From contig JACETS010000185.1 of the NCBI GenBank assembly GCA_013911195.1, positions 1 through 5,105 of the forward strand: a stretch of 5,105 bases of DNA. The letters run 5' to 3'. A program made the position numbers and the translations under genes. Positions 1-5,105 of the stretch are shown piece after piece (position 1 is the first letter of the stretch; every line of letters starts with the position of its first letter). This stretch comes from Verrucomicrobiales bacterium (GTDB taxonomy: Bacteria > Verrucomicrobiota > Verrucomicrobiia > Verrucomicrobiales > DEV007). A model generated the notes under the pieces. It did not search any database, was not told the origin of the DNA, and was given only the letters and a program-made list of their open reading frames with translations.

Positions 1-405
1 ATTTCTTCCTCTCAAATAGACTCAATAATTGTTGATGGTTCAAAATTTACAGAGCAATCAACCTACAGTGATACTACGCACTTTGATTTTTTACATTCAA
101 TTGCGGGTATATCCAATCTCTTTGCAGGTGCTTATGTAGGATTGGACGGGAAAATAGAAGTATTGGGATTGGGGTTAATGGGGTTGGCGGAGGAGATTGC
201 TACCATCAAATCAAATGATTTAAGATCAATTATGAATAACGCAATGCGTGTATCTCAGAACTTCAAAGGTCCATTTGATATACTCTCCTCAAAGGATAAA
301 AAAAATCAACTATTCTTGGATACCCAAAATTCTGTCACTGAACTATCAGACGCTTTGAAACCTCTAACCTCGGTTGTTAACGATTTAGGAAAGAGTTTAA
401 AATAA
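1..405 (+). CDS. Unrecognised protein, C-terminal part (5' end outside window)
   Basis: The reading frame is open from the first base to a TAA at 403-405, giving 134 codons with no stop, so this is most likely the 3' end of a longer gene. Internal TTG (142) and ATG (178) codons could start a shorter product, but the translation upstream of them looks equally protein-like, so a partial gene is the simpler reading. The visible part has a polar Ser/Thr-rich stretch (residues 1-28), a Gly/Leu-rich moderately hydrophobic segment (about 33-66, including GAYVGLDGKIEVLGLGLMGL), and then a mostly helical-looking polar C-terminus ending in KSLK. There is no clear transmembrane helix, no cysteine and no catalytic motif. 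I do not recognise the family and assign no function. It converges on the CotH-family gene, with its stop codon immediately next to that gene's stop, so the two are not co-transcribed. That it is a real coding region is moderately likely; its function is unknown. Confidence 0.55.
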   Translation: MSSSQIDSIIVDGSKFTEQSTYSDTTHFDFLHSIAGISNLFAGAYVGLDGKIEVLGLGLMGLAEEIATIKSNDLRSIMNNAMRVSQNFKGPFDILSSKDKKNQLFLDTQNSVTELSDALKPLTSVVNDLGKSLK

Positions 406-3400
406 TTATTCTATCGTAACATTAAGACGATAAAATCTTGGATTGCTGTTTTCTTCAAATTTGTTTTTTGAACGATAGATAACGCTTTCTGTTCCATCGC
501 CATTGTCTTGAGATGAGAGGATCGTAAATTCTTCTAACGCTTCAGACCAGGTACCAAGATCCCCGCTTGCTTGAATCTGATAACTTATACCTCCAGCATT
601 AGTACTTTTCTGGAATTCAAAAACCAAATACTGAGCTGATTCATTGTTAACACTCAGATCATCTAGCCTAATACTAGGCCAAACTCCAGATTTGGAATCG
701 GAATCATTTGTTCCAAAAGCATATTCCAGAAAAGCATTGAGGCCGTCTCCGTCTTGATCCGCCTCTGGATTACCTATGAATCCTTCGCCATCGGCTTGAC
801 CTGGACTGCCCCCAATGTTTAAGCTGGCAGTCCAATTGGTTGGATCAGAGTGATCAGGGTTTTTGTCGGGATCGACGAGTGTTAACGTAAAACCATCACC
901 ATCTGGAGTTGTCGGCCATGGTGCGACATCATTATAGGTGAAATCTTTAATGGTTGTGCCATTAGACGAAACGATATGAATTTGCTCACCGTCATTACTA
1001 AGATTACCCGCATAATTGCCTCCTATTATTGCTCTTGAATTTGGATATCTAAAATTGAATGCTTCAACGTTGTCCACTAATACAACTCGTCCTCCTGGAG
1101 GGAGCACCAGTGCCTCTGCGGCTAGATTACCATTGAAAGTGAAATCAATTCCTCCAGCAAAATTAATACCTTCTAAGTTAATTGAACGAGACGTGTTTAT
1201 ATTTAGAAGTTCTATAAATTCGAAATCGCCTCGACTTGAAAACCCGGCAACTTTTTCCTCATCGGTTGCTGGCTCCGGCCTGTAGTTTAATTCAGAAACA
1301 ACCAAATTATTCGCCGATGCAGGAATTGTATTAACCTTGAAAGTTGCGCTGCTTATAGGGCTCCAGTCAACACCATCAAAGGTTCTTGCTTTAACTTCGA
1401 CCCCCCCCTCAAGTTGAATAGGGCCTTCGTAGGACAGTGCAATAGGGGACGGGCTGTTTCCAGAGCCAGCAGTTGCAATGAGTTCATATCGCCACAAGGC
1501 ATCACTACTGTTCTGACCTGCGTTTAACCCGTGTAGAGCGAGCATATTTTCACCAGCTTTTAGAGAGCCAATAAATGGTGTTACATCAAACTCGATGAAT
1601 GTTAAAGCTAAGCTGTCGCTATGAGTCGATGTTGCGCGAGAATTCCATGTAAGATCTGCGGGACTTCTTTCTGCGTCTCTAGTGACTTCTTCTCCATTGA
1701 GATAGGCCACGAAACTATCATCATATTTAACTCTCAGAGTTAATTGTGTGAAGGATTCGATTTGTTCCTGATTCACATTGAATGGAACACGAATATAAAC
1801 GCTTGGATTAATGCGGTACATTTCTTCTTCTATATCCACTCCAATATTTGAATCATAGGTGCCTGATGGGCTCCTTTCGATTCCTACCCCTTGGGTTCCA
1901 CTAGTCCAATTATTGCCATTAGGCGGAGTCGAGGTGTTTGTCCATTGTGATACAGTAAGATCACTTCCTCCATTTGTTTCGGAGGGTACTAAGACTTCGC
2001 AATTCGAATCTTCTTTGATGAGTGTTGTTACGATGCCTCTTGCATTACCAGGGACTCTGGGGTCGGAGCCGTCTGTCGTGTAGTATATGGTTGATCTTGC
2101 CCATTCATTAGGATCAGTAATGCGTAGTCTAAAATTGGAACTGACTTCTCCTCCAAACTGATTGAATTCAGGAGGGTTGGCAAAGTCTCGATTTCCTGCT
2201 GCTGTACCTTTTGACTGAGTTTCTACCCATGCCATTCTTCTTGTCAGCCAATTTTTCATCCAGTCAACTTCAGATTGATGGGTCCTTCGATTGCGATATC
2301 CACCTGCGTTTGGCCAAAGATAACTACCTAGGACTCTCCATTTATTAAAATTCCTTGTCGCCGCAGATTCACCTTCAGAGTTTTCAGCATCCAGTTCAGC
2401 ATCCCATCTGTCAATTTGGCTCATGAGGTTTTCATCACTGAAAGTACTTCTTCGAAGTTCCCAGAAACGATCCCAGTATGCTAATCTGAACTCCCGACTT
2501 TCAAATAATCTTTGATACCAATAATAATCTGACCCTCCAACTTGCGGATAGTACCAACCTGTTGGATTTTCACCTCCAAGATAGTTAGCATTTCCAAGAC
2601 CTAGGTTGTAGTCCCAAACTGGCAGTGCCCTGATTTTATCATACCGAGGTTTAACAAAGTAGGAGCTGATTCGGTATCCGTCGATTTCTTTAAAGCATTC
2701 CACAAAAAGATGATTATCAATAAAGCTTTGCACGTTAATAAAACCTCCATATCCCTTTGTAGGGTCTTCAAAATCTTCCCCATGCAAAGCACGTTCATAA
2801 TCATTCACATGATTTTTGAGGTAATTAAACTGCACGGTGCTGATTCTTTCTGGATCGTGCATATCTAATGGCACTCGCTCGACTGCAGTCGACCAAGGCT
2901 GGCTGTATGGTGATTTATCTTTTTTGAAGATATAGCCACCCTGAATAAGTTCAGGATCTGTGACATCATTTTCAAGGGGTTCGACTTCAACTCGTCCTTC
3001 AGAAATTTTTATTTTTTCCATGAGTACATAAACTCCTCTGTAGTCACTCATCGAAACATCGCTTCCATTTCGTGTGTTCATGAATAGTTCAACGAATCGT
3101 GTTCTTACTCCACCTCTATTACCCCACAAATCTCTTGCGAGGTTGTAAACCATAACATTACGCATGAGAGTTTTATCGGAATATGGGGCATGTATAATCC
3201 AATCCGATTCTTTTGGCATTCCCAAAATAGATTCATCTTTATCCTCTCCTTCATTGTTATTTATTTCCCATGCGTATTGTTTTTTGGCGAACCCTGAGGA
3301 GCTCTGACCTCGAACATGCATTCCGCTTCTACCCTGGAAGTCAGCGGGTCCAGTCATTCTAGCTAGTCCATCTTTTGGATCCTTATCAATGACAACATTG

Positions 3401-5043
3401 TAGGTAAATCTAAAGTTCCGATTTCCGTCATCTAGGTTGGCTCCATTTGAATCAACAACAATGATAGGGAGTGCAGAATTAAAGTTTACAACGTTAGAAT
3501 TTAACTCAATGAAAGTTCGGCTTCTCACGCGACTAGGTTCACGGCCAGATTCAAAAATCCTTGCCCTTATAGTTGTTGTTTCTCTGATGGTAATAGGATT
3601 GCCATTATATATTGCTGATCTTGATGATGGTTCGCTATTATTAGTTGTATACCTGATGACGGCGTTTGGGGATTCTGGAGGAAGAATAGTGAGCTGAATA
3701 GTACCGCTAAAGAGTCCTCCAGGCTTGTCGAATTGAATTTCCTCGCCAGGTGCTGAAGCAAATTGTTGAGTGTTGTTCACTGCTCCAGGAGTAGGCTTAT
3801 CAAAGAATCCAAAAGTACTATTTTCAACGAGTTCTCCGAAGCTTGTATCTTCGACCTGTTCACCATAATTAAACTCACTAAGAATAGTTAAACCATCAGG
3901 CTCCAAGAAAACGAGTTGTCCCTTGTCACCATCAAGAGCAAAATTGGTGTGCAGTTCGCTTTCTGGGTCTCTACGATCTTTTCTCGAGGCAAATACAACG
4001 ACATATTGATATGGTTGAATGGTCACCGCAGGAAATTTCCACTTTGTGAGGTCTTCAGTATTGTCTGATAAATAATATCCCTCAAGATTAACTGCGGTTG
4101 CCTTTCCGTTATAGATCTCAATCCAATCTGAAGTTTCTTTATCTTCATCTTCTAGAATGGTGTCGTTTCTTGCGCAGAATTCACTAATGAATAACTCACC
4201 ATTACGAATAGGGTCTGGAACGTCTGGTTCATCCGGATCGTCTGGGTTGTTAGGATCATCTGGATTATCCGGATCGTTCGGATTATTAGACGATTCTGTA
4301 CTGATCGTGATATTGTCTATAAATAGATCCTGATTGGCACCACCGACTCTTGCAGAGATGATAAATGTGTGATTGTCATTGGGTTCAAAGTTAATGATTT
4401 CAACATTGTTAAAATTAGCATTAGTGACAAGGCCAGTCGTTTTAAATGTAGCACCTGATTGAGGGTTCCAGCTCATCTCCATTCTTCCAGTAACCCTTTG
4501 TCCATCGTTAAGAATAACGCCATTCGCGAAGGCGTGCTGATCTTGATCCTCGCCATTATGAATACCTGAAATATTCACTCCTTGTTCTGAATCTCCGTTT
4601 CTCCAAGTGTCCACTTCAAAAGAAATATTTTCAGTAACACCTGGCCTACCTGCCATGCCTTCTTCAGCTTGACCTCGTTCACCAAGCTCAGCATTTCCAT
4701 AATTAAAAGAAAAACCGTCAGCAGGGTCATTACTTCCAGGTCCATCATTCAGTTCGTAATCAAAGGTGACGGTAAAGCCCTCAGAAGAACCTTCTATGCT
4801 TGGTATTGAAAAACTTGAAAATCCTAGACCTTCACCATCCCTAGTAAGTTGAAGTCGTTCGTCAATGACTCGAGCTGCTTCACCAGTAATCACTGATCCG
4901 TCACCGAGTTCTATTGTCCCGTTATCGAACCCATTAAAATCTTGAGTGTAGGTGGCTCCTTGAAGTGGTATCAGAGAGTGGATTAGTAAGAGTGCAGCGG
5001 TTGCAATGAAGATGTTGTTTTTGACGGTGATTGAGAGTTTCAC
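406..5043 (-). CDS. Secreted multidomain CotH-kinase-family protein with lectin-like and Lamin-tail domains
   Basis: Residues are numbered from an in-frame TTG at 5088. I prefer the GTG at 5043 (residue 16), because it gives a compact signal peptide: KLSITVKNN, then hydrophobic IFIATAALLLIHSLIPL, with cleavage near A45. No ATG occurs before residue 145, no clear Shine-Dalgarno precedes either start, and the frame stays open to the window edge. Domains: L-type-lectin-like sandwich 46-265 (ADGFSFNYGN, SFEVDTW); Pro/Asp linker 268-293; Lamin-tail 298-438; CHB_HEX_C-like 454-528 (IRYTTNNSEP); CotH domain about 537-958 (VRGQSSSGFAKKQYAW 592-607, DWIIHAPYSDKTLMRN 629-644, YRGVYVLMEK 683-692, VWDYNLGLGN 824-833); CHB_HEX_C halves 970-1016 (IYYTTDGSDP) and 1212-1252 around a jelly-roll-like insert 1023-1207 (LRVKYDDSFVAYLNG); Lamin-tail 1259-1433; EF-hand-like loop 1444-1455; terminal beta module 1470-1560 ending FYRLNVTIE. 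CotH of Bacillus is an atypical secretory-type kinase of spore-coat proteins. Here an extracellular or surface role is inferred; kinase activity, substrate and ligand are unknown. The family call is firm, the biological role is not. Confidence 0.93.
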   Translation of the reverse strand: MKLSITVKNNIFIATAALLLIHSLIPLQGATYTQDFNGFDNGTIELGDGSVITGEAARVIDERLQLTRDGEGLGFSSFSIPSIEGSSEGFTVTFDYELNDGPGSNDPADGFSFNYGNAELGERGQAEEGMAGRPGVTENISFEVDTWRNGDSEQGVNISGIHNGEDQDQHAFANGVILNDGQRVTGRMEMSWNPQSGATFKTTGLVTNANFNNVEIINFEPNDNHTFIISARVGGANQDLFIDNITISTESSNNPNDPDNPDDPNNPDDPDEPDVPDPIRNGELFISEFCARNDTILEDEDKETSDWIEIYNGKATAVNLEGYYLSDNTEDLTKWKFPAVTIQPYQYVVVFASRKDRRDPESELHTNFALDGDKGQLVFLEPDGLTILSEFNYGEQVEDTSFGELVENSTFGFFDKPTPGAVNNTQQFASAPGEEIQFDKPGGLFSGTIQLTILPPESPNAVIRYTTNNSEPSSRSAIYNGNPITIRETTTIRARIFESGREPSRVRSRTFIELNSNVVNFNSALPIIVVDSNGANLDDGNRNFRFTYNVVIDKDPKDGLARMTGPADFQGRSGMHVRGQSSSGFAKKQYAWEINNNEGEDKDESILGMPKESDWIIHAPYSDKTLMRNVMVYNLARDLWGNRGGVRTRFVELFMNTRNGSDVSMSDYRGVYVLMEKIKISEGRVEVEPLENDVTDPELIQGGYIFKKDKSPYSQPWSTAVERVPLDMHDPERISTVQFNYLKNHVNDYERALHGEDFEDPTKGYGGFINVQSFIDNHLFVECFKEIDGYRISSYFVKPRYDKIRALPVWDYNLGLGNANYLGGENPTGWYYPQVGGSDYYWYQRLFESREFRLAYWDRFWELRRSTFSDENLMSQIDRWDAELDAENSEGESAATRNFNKWRVLGSYLWPNAGGYRNRRTHQSEVDWMKNWLTRRMAWVETQSKGTAAGNRDFANPPEFNQFGGEVSSNFRLRITDPNEWARSTIYYTTDGSDPRVPGNARGIVTTLIKEDSNCEVLVPSETNGGSDLTVSQWTNTSTPPNGNNWTSGTQGVGIERSPSGTYDSNIGVDIEEEMYRINPSVYIRVPFNVNQEQIESFTQLTLRVKYDDSFVAYLNGEEVTRDAERSPADLTWNSRATSTHSDSLALTFIEFDVTPFIGSLKAGENMLALHGLNAGQNSSDALWRYELIATAGSGNSPSPIALSYEGPIQLEGGVEVKARTFDGVDWSPISSATFKVNTIPASANNLVVSELNYRPEPATDEEKVAGFSSRGDFEFIELLNINTSRSINLEGINFAGGIDFTFNGNLAAEALVLPPGGRVVLVDNVEAFNFRYPNSRAIIGGNYAGNLSNDGEQIHIVSSNGTTIKDFTYNDVAPWPTTPDGDGFTLTLVDPDKNPDHSDPTNWTASLNIGGSPGQADGEGFIGNPEADQDGDGLNAFLEYAFGTNDSDSKSGVWPSIRLDDLSVNNESAQYLVFEFQKSTNAGGISYQIQASGDLGTWSEALEEFTILSSQDNGDGTESVIYRSKNKFEENSNPRFYRLNVTIE
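4214..4285 (-). repeat. Short tandem repeat, 9-nt units encoding a Pro/Asp/Asn linker
   Basis: Eight consecutive imperfect 9-nt units, read on the plus strand as variants of TCTGGATCA. The unit TCCGGATCG occurs identically at 4232-4240 and 4268-4276, exactly four units apart. On the coding strand each unit gives a three-residue PDx or PNx step, so residues 269-292 have Pro every third position with Asp, Asn, Glu or Val between. It separates the lectin-like domain from the first Lamin-tail domain and probably forms an extended, acidic, flexible spacer. Because the period is a multiple of three, unit gain or loss would change linker length without breaking the frame. Confidence 0.8.
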
Positions 5044-5070
5044 AGTATTTAAATGGGGAGTTGTATTTAC

Positions 5071-5105
5071 ATTATAAATATAACTCAAATTTCTTAGTTG
5101 AACAA
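5071..5105 (-). promoter_or_regulatory. Possible sigma-70-like promoter of the CotH-family gene
   Basis: On the minus strand, a TTGTTC hexamer (5105-5100) lies 17 nt upstream of TATATT (5082-5077), and TATATT is directly followed by a perfect TATAAT (5076-5071). A transcript starting about 7 nt after TATAAT would have a leader of about 20 nt before the GTG at 5043. This arrangement agrees with GTG rather than TTG 5088 as the start codon. The stretch is AT-rich, the -35 box matches only three of six positions, and the region is cut by the window edge, so chance is a real alternative. Confidence 0.25.

Noticed and set aside
410..479. Inverted repeats near the convergent stops: TATCGT 412-417 with ACGATA 427-432, and TCTATCGT 410-417 with ACGATAGA 472-479, as a candidate bidirectional terminator.
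   Set aside because: The stems are short and AT-rich, the loops are 9 nt and over 50 nt, no T-run directly follows on either strand, and the elements lie within the coding region of the CotH gene. They are explained well enough by chance.
406..700. A known C-terminal sorting signal on the CotH-family protein (type IX sorting domain, LPXTG or PEP-CTERM).
   Set aside because: The C-terminus is a polar beta-rich module ending FYRLNVTIE, with no terminal hydrophobic helix, no basic tail and none of the relevant motifs.
1016..1285. Plus-strand open frame of 89 codons opposite the CotH-family gene.
   Set aside because: It lies entirely antisense to a well-supported domain (Lamin-tail 2), has low-complexity Ser/Pro-rich composition and no recognisable domain; it is a shadow frame.
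1859..2083. Plus-strand open frame of 74 codons.
   Set aside because: It is antisense to the CHB_HEX_C and jelly-roll region and shows no protein-like motif; it is a shadow frame.
2601..2804. Second minus-strand frame of 67 codons inside the CotH domain.
   Set aside because: It overlaps the conserved CotH motifs in a different frame and has no independent support.
3437..3761. Overlapping short frames on both strands (plus 3437-3697, minus 3567-3761).
   Set aside because: Both overlap the CHB_HEX_C module 1 coding sequence. The hydrophobic stretch in the plus-strand frame is what antisense of this composition can give, and no start signal stands out.
1..5105. A multi-gene defence, secretion or biosynthetic system.
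   Set aside because: Only two genes are visible, convergent and unrelated in sequence. There is no operon, repeat array or mobile element to support a system.

Overview
The window is almost entirely one very large gene on the minus strand (about 406-5043). It encodes a secreted, multidomain CotH-kinase-family protein of roughly 1545 residues. A short 3' fragment of an unrecognised gene on the plus strand (1-405) runs towards it. The two stop codons touch, with no base between them, and no convincing terminator is visible there. I see no RNA gene, CRISPR array, insertion sequence or integration site.

The likely source is a Verrucomicrobiota-type bacterium, perhaps a marine Opitutales/Puniceicoccales relative, with a moderately AT-rich genome. 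This is inferred from the protein: Lamin-tail domains flank a CotH domain, chitobiase-C-terminal-like modules are present, and a DxDxDG loop precedes a terminal beta module ending in an FYRL motif. That combination is familiar from that phylum. There is no type IX sorting domain, LPXTG signal or PEP-CTERM tail. The assignment is not proven.

Layout of the large protein, N to C: signal peptide; L-type-lectin-like beta sandwich; Pro/Asp/Asn linker encoded by 9-nt repeats; Lamin-tail domain 1; chitobiase-C-terminal-like (CHB_HEX_C) module 1; CotH kinase-like domain; first half of CHB_HEX_C module 2; an inserted jelly-roll-like domain; second half of module 2; Lamin-tail domain 2; EF-hand-like calcium loop; terminal beta module. 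It reads as an exported protein carrying an atypical kinase fold surrounded by adhesion and carbohydrate-binding style modules.

The two genes are convergent, so they are not an operon, and nothing visible shows that they work together. I found no multi-gene system here. The most notable points are the lectin-plus-CotH architecture, the split CHB_HEX_C module, an Asn in the WDxD-like CotH motif, a G8 tract within the coding sequence, and the zero-spacer convergent stops.
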